Notes under the pieces: generated by a model
What the model saw: the letters and a program-made list of their open reading frames with translations, nothing else
Told to the model about the DNA's origin: nothing
Database searches by the model: none
NCBI GenBank assembly: GCA_040755195.1
Contig: JBFMBL010000001.1
Coordinates: 49,815-113,814, forward strand
Reading direction: 5' to 3'
Length of the DNA stretch: 64,000 bases
Origin: SURF-55 sp040755195
GTDB lineage: Bacteria > Bacillota > Desulfotomaculia > Desulfotomaculales > Ammonificaceae
Shown here: piece after piece, positions 8,648 to 17,391 of the stretch
Layout: the number at the start of each line of letters is the position of its first letter
How positions within the stretch are numbered: the stretch's first letter is position 1
Translations under genes and position numbers: made by a program

Positions 8648-9823
8648 CTACAGCACTTGCACCATGGTGCTGCTAACTAGTGCCGCCACCGCGGGCAAAA
8701 CCTCACCCGCGAGAAACTTCAGTGTCGCCCCGCCGCCGGTGGAAACGTGGTTGAGCGCTGCCGTTACCCCGGCCGCTCGGGCCGCCGCCGCGGTATCGCC
8801 CCCGCCCACCACGCTGGTAGGCGCAGCAGCCACTGCGCGGGCTACGGTCCTGGTACCCGCATCAAAGGGCGGTTCCTCAAACTTTCCTACCGGCCCATTC
8901 CAGAAAACCGTCGCCGCCGCCCCGATCTCCCGCGAAAATTGTGCCGCCGTTTCCGGGCCGATATCCAGCAACTCCCCGCCGGCCGGTAAAGCATCGATCC
9001 CGGCAGTCCAGAAGCGCCGCCCCTCCCCGCTGTCTAAAACCCCTGCCGCATCCACCGGGGTGAGCAGGCGCACCCCGCAGGCCGCCGCCCGGGCCAAAAT
9101 TTCTCGCGCCGCTTGTCGCTCCGCGGCAGGCGCGGCCGAATCCGGCCGGAAGGCCGCCGCCATTTTCCCTCCAATCAGCAATGCGTCGGCCCGCGCCATC
9201 AGGGAGCTTAATACCCCGATCTTATCGGTAACTTTCGCTCCCCCCGCCACTACAACAAAAGGGCGCGCCGGAGCGCCGAGCAGGTCCCCCAAAACCGCCA
9301 ACTCCCGCTCTAACAAAAAACCAGCAGCAGCCGGCAGAAAAGCCGCCACGCCGACTGTCGAGGCGTTGGCCCGGTGCGCCACCCCGAAGGCGTCGTTAAC
9401 GAAAAGGTCGGCCAGCCGGGCGAGCGCCTGGGCAAAAGAAGGATCGTTCGCCTCCTCTTCAGGATAGAAGCGGACGTTCTCCAAAAGCAATATCTCACCC
9501 GGCCCGAGCGCTGCCACCTGCGCCTCCACACGCGCCCCAACGCAGTCATTTACTTTTCGCACCGGCCGGCCCAGCAGCCGCTCCAGAGTGGCAGCCACAG
9601 GATCGAGACGGAGCTCTTCCACCCGGCGACCCTTGGGGCGGCCTAAGTGGGAGGCCAGGATTACCGCTGCCCCGCGCTCACAAAGATAACTGATTGTAGG
9701 GAGCGCCGCCCGGATCCTGGTGTCGTCGGTCACCGTTCCGCCCGCCAGCGGGACGTTAAAATCCACCCGGACCAGCACCCTTTTCCCGGTAACAGGCAGC
9801 TCTCTTACACTCCGCACCCGCAC
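8648..9823 (-). CDS. pgk: Phosphoglycerate kinase
   Basis: Phosphorylates 3-phosphoglycerate to 1,3-bisphosphoglycerate, the first reductive step after RuBisCO. The 391-residue protein has VLVRVDFNVPL near residue 15, the substrate residues in SHLGRPKG, LENVRFYPEEE, the AKVTDKIGVL block, WNGPVGKFE and the ATP-site GGGDTAAAA with the closing HVSTGGGA. The start is a GTG at 9823 behind GGGGGGAAGG. It is the last gene of the Calvin operon, 42 nt after the LytTR gene. Confidence 0.95.
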   Translation of the reverse strand: MRVRSVRELPVTGKRVLVRVDFNVPLAGGTVTDDTRIRAALPTISYLCERGAAVILASHLGRPKGRRVEELRLDPVAATLERLLGRPVRKVNDCVGARVEAQVAALGPGEILLLENVRFYPEEEANDPSFAQALARLADLFVNDAFGVAHRANASTVGVAAFLPAAAGFLLERELAVLGDLLGAPARPFVVVAGGAKVTDKIGVLSSLMARADALLIGGKMAAAFRPDSAAPAAERQAAREILARAAACGVRLLTPVDAAGVLDSGEGRRFWTAGIDALPAGGELLDIGPETAAQFSREIGAAATVFWNGPVGKFEEPPFDAGTRTVARAVAAAPTSVVGGGDTAAAARAAGVTAALNHVSTGGGATLKFLAGEVLPAVAALVSSTMVQVL

Positions 9824-9865
9824 ATCCTTCCCCCCAAAAGACCGGCCGCCTGACGCGCCGGCGCA

Positions 9866-10402
9866 TCAAAACTTGAACCGGCCCCGCAGCAGCATCTGCC
9901 GCAACTCCCGCGCGCGCTCACGCGAAAGCGGGATCCGGCTTTCCCCTTTGTTGCGGAGCACAAGGTCGTAAGTACCAGGAGCCATTGTAATCACGCCTTC
10001 CACCCAGTCGAGGTTGACGAGGTAGCACCGGTGGCTGCGGAAAAAGCCGTAAGGTTTTAGCCGCGCCGCCAACTTCTCCAGCGTGAAAGCAGAAAAGAAC
10101 TCGCCCTGCTCCGTCTTGAAAAAGCCCCGCCGGCCATCGCGGCCGCAGTAGATGATCTCCCGGACTGCAAAAAGGTATATTCTCCCCTCGGCGGTGATCC
10201 CGGCCAGACAGGCGACCTGTAAGCCGCCGCCTTCCCCACAGCGTGCTTCACGGCAAAACGAGGCAAGAGCGGGGCTGAATTGTTCCGCCCCTTCGCTCTT
10301 GTCAACCGCAAACCGGACTGTCTCGCCCTCCTGCGCACCCCTTCGCCGGTGCCGGACGCTCACCGCTCGCGCGCAAAGATCCTGCGCCACCTGAGCCACC
10401 AT
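9866..10402 (-). CDS. LytTR-domain transcriptional regulator
   Basis: A 178-residue protein whose C-terminal 105 residues form a LytTR DNA-binding domain (ITAEGRIYLFAVREIIYCGR, FFRSHRCYLVNLDWVEGV, IPLSRERARELR). The N-terminal 70 residues match no receiver or PAS domain I know. They hold Cys at about residues 9, 50, 55 and 65, which might sense redox or bind metal (inference). It sits between gap and pgk inside the Calvin operon, so it is the obvious candidate local regulator. LytTR proteins bind paired 9-bp direct repeats; similar boxes lie upstream of the operon. Confidence 0.85.
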   Translation of the reverse strand: MVAQVAQDLCARAVSVRHRRRGAQEGETVRFAVDKSEGAEQFSPALASFCREARCGEGGGLQVACLAGITAEGRIYLFAVREIIYCGRDGRRGFFKTEQGEFFSAFTLEKLAARLKPYGFFRSHRCYLVNLDWVEGVITMAPGTYDLVLRNKGESRIPLSRERARELRQMLLRGRFKF

Positions 10403-10518
10403 GCCTCACCTCCACAAAGGCCCGCGAAAAACCGCCTTTCTTCAAACCGCAGCCTCTCCAAACTCGTATGCACGTAACGCGTAGGGAAGTCGCGCCGGTA
10501 GAGGGGCGGGCCGGAGTG

Positions 10519-11559
10519 CTACCCCCGGTTTTCCCGCGCCGCTAAGTAAGCCGCTAAGTCCAGCACCCGGTTGGCGTAGCCCCATTCGTTGTCGTACCAG
10601 GCCAACACCCGCACCGTTCGCCCCTGAACAACCATCGTCGAGGAACCGTCCACCACCGCCGAGTGGGGATCACCAACGAAGTCGCGGGAAACCAACGGCT
10701 CCTCACACAAAGCGAGAATGCCCCGCAACTCGGTCGCCGCTGCTGCCGCAAAGGCGGCATTGATTTCCTGGGCCGTCGCCTCTCGCTCCAACACGGCCAC
10801 AAGATCGACCACCGAGACGTTCGGCACCGGCACGCGCAGCGCCATTCCGTCCAAGCGCCCCGCCAATTCCGGCAGCACCAGGCCGATTGCCTGAGCGGCG
10901 CCGGTGGTCGTCGAGATGATCGAGGCGGCCGCCGCCCGCCCCCGGCGCGGGTCACGGTGGGGCATGTCAAGCAGCTGCTGGTCGTTGGTATAGGCGTGTA
11001 CCGTGTTCACCAAGCCGCTTACGATCCCGAACCGCGCGTGCAGCACCTTCGCCACCGGTGCCAGGCAGTTGGTGGTACAGGAAGCGCTCGAGATAACCCG
11101 GTGCTTTTCCGGATCGTACACCGCCTCGTTCACCCCCACAACCACCGTAAGGTCGGCGTCTTTGGCCGGTGCGGAGATGATAACGCGCCCGGCGCCCGCC
11201 GTTAAGTGCCGGGCGCTTCCCTCCCGGCTGCGGAACCTGCCGGTGGCTTCGATTACCACTTCAACGCCGAGTTCCCGCCAGGGGAGCGCTGCAGGGTCGG
11301 CCACCGCTAAAATGCGGATCTCCCTGCCACCGACCCGGAGCACCTCTTTCGCCGCCGTTACCGGATGGGGGAGTTTCCCGTGGACCGAATCGTAAACCAG
11401 CGCCCGCGCCAGGGCCTGGGTATAATCAGGGCCAGGTGAGAGCCGCCGGGAGTAGTGGTTGACCGCCACCACCTCGATCCCGGGCCGGTCCGCCGCTGCC
11501 CGGAGGACCATCCGGCCGATGCGTCCAAAACCGTTAATCCCTAAACGTAGCGGCGCCAA
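10519..11559 (-). CDS. gap: Glyceraldehyde-3-phosphate dehydrogenase
   Basis: Reduces 1,3-bisphosphoglycerate to glyceraldehyde 3-phosphate in the Calvin cycle. It has the nucleotide-binding INGFGRIGR at residues 8-16, catalytic Cys161 in SASCTTNCLAPV and the closing WYDNEWGYANRV. After the second strand the sequence is VAVNHY, lacking the Asp that makes many GAPDHs NAD-specific, so NADPH use is possible (inference). The TTG at 11559 is chosen because GGGGAGGTG precedes it. It overlaps the end of rpe by 26 nt. 346 residues. Confidence 0.94.
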   Translation of the reverse strand: MAPLRLGINGFGRIGRMVLRAAADRPGIEVVAVNHYSRRLSPGPDYTQALARALVYDSVHGKLPHPVTAAKEVLRVGGREIRILAVADPAALPWRELGVEVVIEATGRFRSREGSARHLTAGAGRVIISAPAKDADLTVVVGVNEAVYDPEKHRVISSASCTTNCLAPVAKVLHARFGIVSGLVNTVHAYTNDQQLLDMPHRDPRRGRAAAASIISTTTGAAQAIGLVLPELAGRLDGMALRVPVPNVSVVDLVAVLEREATAQEINAAFAAAAATELRGILALCEEPLVSRDFVGDPHSAVVDGSSTMVVQGRTVRVLAWYDNEWGYANRVLDLAAYLAARENRG

Positions 11560-12244
11560 GCCGCTCACCTCCCCGCGAAAAATCTCTTCCTTCCGCCGCC
11601 TCCCGCAATGCCCGCACCGCCGCCGCCCGGTCCGGTGCACCGAAGACGGCCGTTCCCGCGACCAGGATCGTTGCCCCTGCCGCCGCGATCACCGGCGCGG
11701 TGGTGACATCAACTCCCCCGTCCACCTCGACCGCCGCCTGGCAGCCCCGCTCGCGGAGAAAGGCAGCCGCAGCGCTAACCTTCGGTACCACGAAGTGAAG
11801 GAACCGCTGCCCGCCAAAGCCCGGGTTGACCGTCATCAGCAGTACCAGGTCCACCAAAGGCAGCACCTCTTCGACCAGGCCCAGCGGGGTAGCCGGATTA
11901 AGCGCTACCCCGCAGGAAGCCCCTTTTTCTTTGATCTGGGCCAGAACCCGGTGCAGGTGAACGCACGCCTCCGCGTGCACCGTAACGATATCCGCCCCGG
12001 CGGCAATGAAGTCGGCTACGTACCTTTCGGGCGCCGCGATCATCAGGTGAACGTCAAAAAGGAGGCGGGAGTGGGGTCGTAACGCCGCCACCAGTTGCGG
12101 CCCGAAGGTGATGTTCGGCACAAAGTGGCCGTCCATCACGTCGAGGTGCAAAAGGTCGGCCCCGGCGGCCTCAACCGCCATCACCTCTTCCCGGAAACGG
12201 CCAAAGTCGGCCGATAAAAGCGAGGGCGCGATCTTCACCGTCAC
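11534..12244 (-). CDS. rpe: Ribulose-phosphate 3-epimerase
   Basis: Converts xylulose 5-phosphate to ribulose 5-phosphate, feeding phosphoribulokinase. The 236-residue TIM barrel shows IAPSLLSADF, the metal-site LHLDVMDGHFVPNITFG, DVHLMI, VNPGFGGQRF and VDGGV. The C-terminal tail of about 15 residues runs over the gap start. It begins one base after the FBP aldolase/phosphatase stop. Confidence 0.95.
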   Translation of the reverse strand: MTVKIAPSLLSADFGRFREEVMAVEAAGADLLHLDVMDGHFVPNITFGPQLVAALRPHSRLLFDVHLMIAAPERYVADFIAAGADIVTVHAEACVHLHRVLAQIKEKGASCGVALNPATPLGLVEEVLPLVDLVLLMTVNPGFGGQRFLHFVVPKVSAAAAFLRERGCQAAVEVDGGVDVTTAPVIAAAGATILVAGTAVFGAPDRAAAVRALREAAEGRDFSRGGERLGAATFRD

Positions 12245-12245
12245 T

Positions 12246-13379
12246 TTAGGCCACGCCTCCCGCCACTTTCCCCTGCGGTTTTTTGCCCCGCTGCAGATCG
12301 ATGAAACGGTCCTTCAGCTTTTCCATCACCTGCGGCATGGTGGTGTACTCCATTTCGTCGAGGTGCAGGCGGTGCGGCTCAAACGGCCCCATCCGGCGCA
12401 TATAATCGGCGGTGCTGAGCGCCAGCTTCCGGGCCCGGTCAAAGGCCAGATCAGCGAAGAAGTCCTGCGGACCCACCAGCCGCCCGTTAGCCAACTGGAA
12501 GCCCAAGGCCACCACCCGTGGCGGCCCGTCAAAGCGCGTGGGCCGGGCGTCAGCCATCGCCACCGGCATCAGCGGCCCGCTGTGCGACCCCCGCATCCAC
12601 CCCGAAACAAGGTGCGGGAAGGCAAAGGGTTCGAGCACCTCGCCCACCGAAGGATAGCCGTTCTGACACCGGACGATGCAGACCGGGTCGTCCTTGCCAA
12701 CATAGCGGCCGGCCATCAGATTCAGGCGCTGGGTGCTGGAAGCCGCAGCGATCTCGCCCGTCCCCCGGTGAAAAACCCGCTTCACCGCGTACCGGCCGGG
12801 AGCGCCGATGAAAACCAGCAGGTCGTAGAGGTCTTCCGGGCAGGAAAGGACGACCTTTTTGTTCTTGATCAAGTCCCGGACCTCAAAGTCGAAACCGCAG
12901 TGCATCTTCGGGTCGATAACCAACCCGATGGTATTGAAGGGATCGGCAAAGATCTTGTAAAGAGGCAGGTTCCAGGCACCCGGCTCCGTTTTGTCGGCCA
13001 TTAAAACCACAACCGGCTCGCTCTCCCGTTCCTCCACCTCGATCTCCGCCACCCCTGGCCCCAGCCCCTTAATGTTGCCGGAGAAGGCGTCCGCCAAAAG
13101 GTCCTGCCCGGCACCGTAGAGCTTGAGTTTCTTCGCCACCTCCGTGCAGGCCGCAAAGGTGTCCCAGGCAAGCTGGTGGATCTCACCGCTGTTGCGCCCC
13201 TTGGTGTGGGTCATAATCAGGTTCACATCATCCCCCACGTGAGCCACCCGGTAATCGATGAGGAGCGGGTGACCCTCGAGGCACCCCCGCGCCTTCTCGA
13301 TCACCTCCGGATGCACCGCGCTGTGTCCCACAAAGCCGCCGACATCCGCCTTAATTACGCTCAAAACCACCTTAGCCAT
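12246..13379 (-). CDS. fbp: Bifunctional FBP aldolase/phosphatase (class V)
   Basis: Condenses triose phosphates to fructose 1,6-bisphosphate and dephosphorylates it in one active site, making fructose 6-phosphate irreversibly. The 377-residue protein is of the archaeal/thermophile type: VIKADVGGFVGH at the start, metal-binding DD and GKGRNSGEIH-like segments near residues 50-70, the Schiff-base region YVGKDDPVC near 238 and GSHSGPLMPV. One gene thus replaces separate aldolase and FBPase, and no other bisphosphatase is in the operon. It overlaps the transketolase gene by 8 nt. Confidence 0.95.
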   Translation of the reverse strand: MAKVVLSVIKADVGGFVGHSAVHPEVIEKARGCLEGHPLLIDYRVAHVGDDVNLIMTHTKGRNSGEIHQLAWDTFAACTEVAKKLKLYGAGQDLLADAFSGNIKGLGPGVAEIEVEERESEPVVVLMADKTEPGAWNLPLYKIFADPFNTIGLVIDPKMHCGFDFEVRDLIKNKKVVLSCPEDLYDLLVFIGAPGRYAVKRVFHRGTGEIAAASSTQRLNLMAGRYVGKDDPVCIVRCQNGYPSVGEVLEPFAFPHLVSGWMRGSHSGPLMPVAMADARPTRFDGPPRVVALGFQLANGRLVGPQDFFADLAFDRARKLALSTADYMRRMGPFEPHRLHLDEMEYTTMPQVMEKLKDRFIDLQRGKKPQGKVAGGVA

Positions 13380-14337
13380 TCCCTTTCCCCTTCCTTTTAA
13401 TTGCTTCTTTTACTGTTTCAACCACACCTTGCGACGTAAGACCGTAATGAGCCAAAAGCTCCGCCGGCTTGCCCGACTGGCCGAAGCTATCGCCAATTCC
13501 CAGCCGGATCACGGGCACCGGCATCGCCGCCGCAAGCGCCTCGCTGACCGCGCCGCCGAGCCCGCCGATGATGCTGTGCTCTTCCACCGTCACCACGGCG
13601 CGGCTGCGGGCCGCGTACGCCAGAAGCGTCTCTGTATCGAGGGGCTTGAGCGTGCTCACGTTGAGCACCGCAGCCTGGATGCCTTCAGCAGCCAGCTTTC
13701 CGGCCGCCGCCAGCGCCACCCCAATCATCAGCCCGCACGCGCAGACCGTCACGTCGTCCCCTTCCCGGAGCACCGTAATCCGCCCGATGGTAAAGGGCTT
13801 TTCGGGCGGCGTAACGACCGGTGCCGCCGGCCGGCCCAGGCGCAGGTAGACCGGCCCTTCCCACGCCGCCACCGCGCGGGTGGCCTGGTAGGCCTCGCAG
13901 GCATCAGCCGGGACCACCACCGTCATTCCCGGCATCGCCCGCATCAACGCCAAGTCATCCACAGCTTGGTGCGAAGCCCCATCCTCCCCGACCGTGATCC
14001 CGGCGTGGCTTGCCGCGATCTTTACGTTAAGTCCCGGGTAGGCGACCGATTGAAAAATCTGGTTCAGCACCCGTTGCGTGGCGAAGATGGCGAAAGTCGA
14101 GGCGAAGGGAACGAAGCCGCACGCCGCCAGCCCCGCCGCCATCCCGATCAGGTTCGCCTCGGCAACGCCGGCGTTGAAAAAGCGCGCTGGGAACTCCCGC
14201 GCGAAGCCGGCCGTCTGGGTGGACTTAGAGAGATCCGCATCCAACACTACCACCCGCTCGTCCCGGCGGCCCAGTTCCACGAGCGCCCGGCCGTAACCTT
14301 CCCGTGTCGCCAGCAAAGGCCCGCTGCTCACCGCCAC
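13372..14337 (-). CDS. tktB: Transketolase, C-terminal subunit
   Basis: The 321-residue pyrimidine-binding and C-terminal half of a split transketolase. It contains the PYR-domain Glu region (GVAEANLIGMAAGLA), the GITVGEDGASHQ block, DDLALMRAMPGM and the C-terminal transketolase fold (VVTVEEHSIIGGLGGAV). The GTG start overlaps the end of the N-terminal subunit gene by 10 nt, fitting obligate co-assembly. Split transketolases are common in anaerobes and archaea. Confidence 0.93.
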   Translation of the reverse strand: MAVSSGPLLATREGYGRALVELGRRDERVVVLDADLSKSTQTAGFAREFPARFFNAGVAEANLIGMAAGLAACGFVPFASTFAIFATQRVLNQIFQSVAYPGLNVKIAASHAGITVGEDGASHQAVDDLALMRAMPGMTVVVPADACEAYQATRAVAAWEGPVYLRLGRPAAPVVTPPEKPFTIGRITVLREGDDVTVCACGLMIGVALAAAGKLAAEGIQAAVLNVSTLKPLDTETLLAYAARSRAVVTVEEHSIIGGLGGAVSEALAAAMPVPVIRLGIGDSFGQSGKPAELLAHYGLTSQGVVETVKEAIKRKGKGNG

Positions 14338-15188
14338 GTGGCCTCCCCCCTTTCCTGCAGCTCTTTCAGCGCCTGCTCCCCCTGCTCCCGGTTCGGCGCC
14401 TTACCGTGCCAGTCAACCTGATTTTCCATAAGGGAGACCCCTTTACCCTTCACGGTCCGGGCGATGACCGCCGTTGGCCGCCGGGCGTGGCCCACGCTTT
14501 CAAAAGCAGAAAGAAGTTCGCCAAAGTCGTGCCCGTCAACCGCAACCACCGACCAGCCGAAAGCCTTCCACTTATCAGCAAGCGGCTCCAAGGCGAGCAC
14601 CTCTTCCGTGGGCCCGTCGATCTGGAGCCCGTTGCGATCCACTATAGCCACCAGGTTCCGGAGGCGGTAGTGGGCCGCCGCCATCGCCGCTTCCCAGACC
14701 TGCCCCTCCTGGCACTCCCCGTCGCCGAGGAGCGCGTAAACCCGGCAGCCGCTCTCCCTGATCCGCCCCGCCAGCGCCATGCCGACCCCCACCGAGAGCC
14801 CCTGCCCGAGGGAGCCGGTTGACATCTCGACTCCGGGGACCTTCCGCATGTCGGGGTGGCCCTGGAGCGGCGAACCGAGCCGCCGCAGGTCTTCCAGCCA
14901 GCTTAGCGGGAAGAACCCCCGCTCGGCCAGGGTCGCGTAAAGCGCCGGGGCAGCGTGGCCCTTAGAGAGAATGAAGCGGTCCCGCTCCGGATCGCCCGGT
15001 TGGCGCGGGTCAACCCGCAGCACGTGAAAATAAAGCGCCGTCAGGATCTCGACCGCGGAGAGGGAGCCGCCCGGATGCCCCGATCCGGCAGCAGCGAGCA
15101 TCCGGATCACATCCTGGCGAATGGCGCAGGCCTTTCGCTCCAATTCCCGGTACTTGCCCGGGGCGGGGAATTTAACCGCCGACGGCAT
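14328..15188 (-). CDS. tktA: Transketolase, N-terminal subunit
   Basis: The 286-residue thiamine-diphosphate-binding half. It has the catalytic His in GSGHPGGSLSAVE (residues 36-48), SKGHAAPALYA, GSLGQGLSVGVGMAL and the TPP/Mg motif GDGECQEG at 155 with Asn186. With the partner subunit it moves two-carbon units between Calvin cycle sugars. It overlaps prk by 17 nt upstream. Confidence 0.94.
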   Translation of the reverse strand: MPSAVKFPAPGKYRELERKACAIRQDVIRMLAAAGSGHPGGSLSAVEILTALYFHVLRVDPRQPGDPERDRFILSKGHAAPALYATLAERGFFPLSWLEDLRRLGSPLQGHPDMRKVPGVEMSTGSLGQGLSVGVGMALAGRIRESGCRVYALLGDGECQEGQVWEAAMAAAHYRLRNLVAIVDRNGLQIDGPTEEVLALEPLADKWKAFGWSVVAVDGHDFGELLSAFESVGHARRPTAVIARTVKGKGVSLMENQVDWHGKAPNREQGEQALKELQERGEATWR

Positions 15189-16092
15189 AACGCTCCCTCC
15201 CGTAAGACTCTTTCTGCTTCCTTATTTGCTCCAACCGGGCCGCCAACAAGGAAAGAAGCACCTGGAAAGGAATTGCCTCCTCCCCTTTTACCCGCCGCAG
15301 CACCGCCTCGGTGATGCCGAAGGCCGTTCCCAACTCGCGCAGTTCTTCCTGCGTTAGCGGCATGGTGATGGCAGTTACCCACATCTCGCGGCCCCCGTAC
15401 CACTCCCGCGCGGTCCTAATCTTACCTGCTTCGCGGGGCTTCAGCGTCTGTGCCCCGACCCAGCACTCAGAACCTGAGTGCTGGGTCCCCGGGGGCGGCT
15501 CTTTCAGCTGTACCCCGATCACGGACCCGTCGTCCGCAGGCGGAATCAGCGTGACCACCGTATCGGCGTACCACCACTGCGGCTCGACAAAACCCCGGAT
15601 ATCCCATTGGCGCTGCCTGATCTCCCGGCGCACCTGCTCCACCGTGTAACCCCTGTGGGCCGCGTCGCGCTGCACCTTCCACGCCACCTTAAGCTCCGGG
15701 TGGGTATCGTAATACACCCGGTAGTCGTACATCTCCGCCAGCACCCCGAAACAGAAGGGGTGCAGCCCCTCGCAGATGATAAAGGGCCGCGGCTCAACCC
15801 ATTCCGGGTCGCCAAAATCGCCGGTGTCGTGGTCGTATACGGGTTTTAGCACCTTCTCCCCCTGCCGTAACCGGTAGAGATGCTCGATGAAGAGACCTAA
15901 ATTGTTCGCCCGCGGGTTAAGCGGCGTGATCCCGACCGCCTTCCGCTCCTGCCGGTTCAGCGAGTGGTAGTCATCGAGCCCGATCACCGCTACCTTATCC
16001 GGGCCCAACAACTGGCTGAGTTCCCGGATAAGGGTGCTCTTCCCGGCGCCGCTGTCGCCGGCCACGCCGATCAAAACCGGTTCCGTCCGCAT
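15172..16092 (-). CDS. prk: Phosphoribulokinase
   Basis: Makes ribulose 1,5-bisphosphate from ribulose 5-phosphate and ATP, the step specific to the Calvin cycle. The ATG at 16092 gives 306 residues starting MRTEPVLIGVAGDSGAGKST, with Walker A at 12-19, LDDYHSLNR near 43, a catalytic Asp region DHDTGDFGDP and ICEGLHP. The start lies one base past the RuBisCO stop. A 31-bp perfect palindrome of a dispersed family (15457-15487) is read through in frame at about residues 202-212 (TQHSGSECWV), an unusual coding insertion, probably in a surface loop. Confidence 0.92.
   Translation of the reverse strand: MRTEPVLIGVAGDSGAGKSTLIRELSQLLGPDKVAVIGLDDYHSLNRQERKAVGITPLNPRANNLGLFIEHLYRLRQGEKVLKPVYDHDTGDFGDPEWVEPRPFIICEGLHPFCFGVLAEMYDYRVYYDTHPELKVAWKVQRDAAHRGYTVEQVRREIRQRQWDIRGFVEPQWWYADTVVTLIPPADDGSVIGVQLKEPPPGTQHSGSECWVGAQTLKPREAGKIRTAREWYGGREMWVTAITMPLTQEELRELGTAFGITEAVLRRVKGEEAIPFQVLLSLLAARLEQIRKQKESYGRERYAVGG
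15457..15487. repeat. AGCACTCA palindrome inside prk
   Basis: Perfect 14-bp arms (GACCCAGCACTCAG and complement) around an AAC loop. The arms share the CCAGCACTCA core of the 3185-3279 and 38099-38179 elements. It is translated in frame and the prk frame stays open on both sides. Confidence 0.8.
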
Positions 16093-16093
16093 C

Positions 16094-17371
16094 CTACATC
16101 CCTCCCCAACAAGATAATGCTGCCCGTAGAGCCTCCTGGGATTCTGCCGCCGCCGCCAGCGAGGTCCCTGCAACGACCGCCTCTACCGCCTCCCGGACTG
16201 CCTGCGCGCCCGCCCGGGTCCCTTTCGGGTGACCGTGGACCCCGCCGCCGAACTGCAGCAGCACGTCGTGGCCGAAGATGCCCACCAGATCCGGGATATG
16301 GCCGGGGTGCAGCCCCCCTGAGGCAACGGCGAGGACCGGCTTGATCCCCTGCCAGTCCTGCGGCGGCAGGGCGCTTCCCGCCCCAGGCGCCGCGCCCGTC
16401 TGATTCCCGAGGGCCCGGTGACAGGCCAGCACCTCCTCGCGGTCGCCTTCCATCTTGCCTACCACCGTGCCGATGTGAAGCTGGTCGACACCCGCCAGCC
16501 GGGCAAGCTTCGCCAGGACCAGCATACTGATCCCGTGGCGCTTATTTCGGGCAAAACTGGCGTACATCGCCCGGTGGGCGTGGATCACCAGCCCTAAGTC
16601 CGCCCGCCGCAACGAGAAAAGCCCCGCAAACCCGGCGGTGACGATATCCACCATCACGTAGCGGCCGCCTTCCCGCTTCACCATCACGGTACGGCGGAGC
16701 ATCGTTTCTGTATCCCCCGTAACGTTGGGCAGGTAGGCCTTTTTCTCCCCCGTTGCCGCCTCCGCCCGCGCGCGCGCCTCCAAGCAGCGCTTCACCCGCT
16801 CCTCGAAAGGAGAAAAGGGCTGGCTCGTGAGGTTCTCGTCGTCCTTCACAATATCCACCCCGCCAACGAAGGCCTCGTAAACAACCTCCGCCTGCTCCTG
16901 TGGGGTGAGGCCGAGCTTCGGCTTGACAATCGTCCCTACGAGCGGCCGGTCCTTAATCCCTAAAACCCCTCTCACCCCCGCCACCCCGAAGGCGGGCCCG
17001 GGGCCGCCAACCAGCGCCGGCGGCAGGTAGATGTCGTTGAGCCGCAAGTTCTCAACCGCTTTCATCCCGAAAACATTTCCCGCCACGCTGCTGAGAAACT
17101 GAGGTATGTTTCCGGGCTCAAAGAGCGCCGCGGGGTAGGCGATCGTTACCGTGTTGCCTTCGATCCGGCAGACCTGCGCCCGCAAATCCTCCCAGATGCG
17201 CGCGCTCAGCGTGCACAGGTTTTCCGTCCAGGTGCCGATGGAGGATTCCGAAGCCACGGCTCCCGCCGCTTCGAAGATGTCCACCCCAACCGCCGGCTCC
17301 ACATAGAAAGAAGCCAGGCAATCGTTCGGCTCTGGCAGGTAATCCAGACTCAAAAAATCGCGGTAACGCAT
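16094..17371 (-). CDS. rbcL: Ribulose-1,5-bisphosphate carboxylase, form III
   Basis: Fixes CO2 onto ribulose 1,5-bisphosphate to give two 3-phosphoglycerates. The 425-residue protein keeps the catalytic set: Lys150 in TIVKPKLGL, carbamylated Lys176 with Asp178-Glu179 in GGVDIVKDDENLTSQPF, His264 in VIHAHRAMY, loop-6 Lys306 in GTVVGKMEGD and the phosphate-binding ASGGLHPGH and FGGGVHGHP. The wording of these motifs is that of archaeal-type form III; it is not a form IV RuBisCO-like protein. No small-subunit gene is present. Its place after transaldolase and before prk shows Calvin-cycle use, not AMP salvage. Confidence 0.95.
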   Translation of the reverse strand: MRYRDFLSLDYLPEPNDCLASFYVEPAVGVDIFEAAGAVASESSIGTWTENLCTLSARIWEDLRAQVCRIEGNTVTIAYPAALFEPGNIPQFLSSVAGNVFGMKAVENLRLNDIYLPPALVGGPGPAFGVAGVRGVLGIKDRPLVGTIVKPKLGLTPQEQAEVVYEAFVGGVDIVKDDENLTSQPFSPFEERVKRCLEARARAEAATGEKKAYLPNVTGDTETMLRRTVMVKREGGRYVMVDIVTAGFAGLFSLRRADLGLVIHAHRAMYASFARNKRHGISMLVLAKLARLAGVDQLHIGTVVGKMEGDREEVLACHRALGNQTGAAPGAGSALPPQDWQGIKPVLAVASGGLHPGHIPDLVGIFGHDVLLQFGGGVHGHPKGTRAGAQAVREAVEAVVAGTSLAAAAESQEALRAALSCWGGM

Positions 17372-17391
17372 TATTCCTTACCTCCCTTTAT

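Noticed and set aside
8601..9467. Long plus-strand frame opposite pgk
   Set aside because: Its translation is Ala/Ser/Pro-rich low-complexity from the antisense of a high-GC gene; pgk on the other strand is unambiguous. The same applies to long antisense frames opposite gap, rpe, cobN, the chelatase fusion and other high-GC genes.
16094..17371. RuBisCO-like protein (form IV)
   Set aside because: All catalytic residues, including the carbamylated Lys and loop-6 Lys, are present, and the gene is followed by prk.
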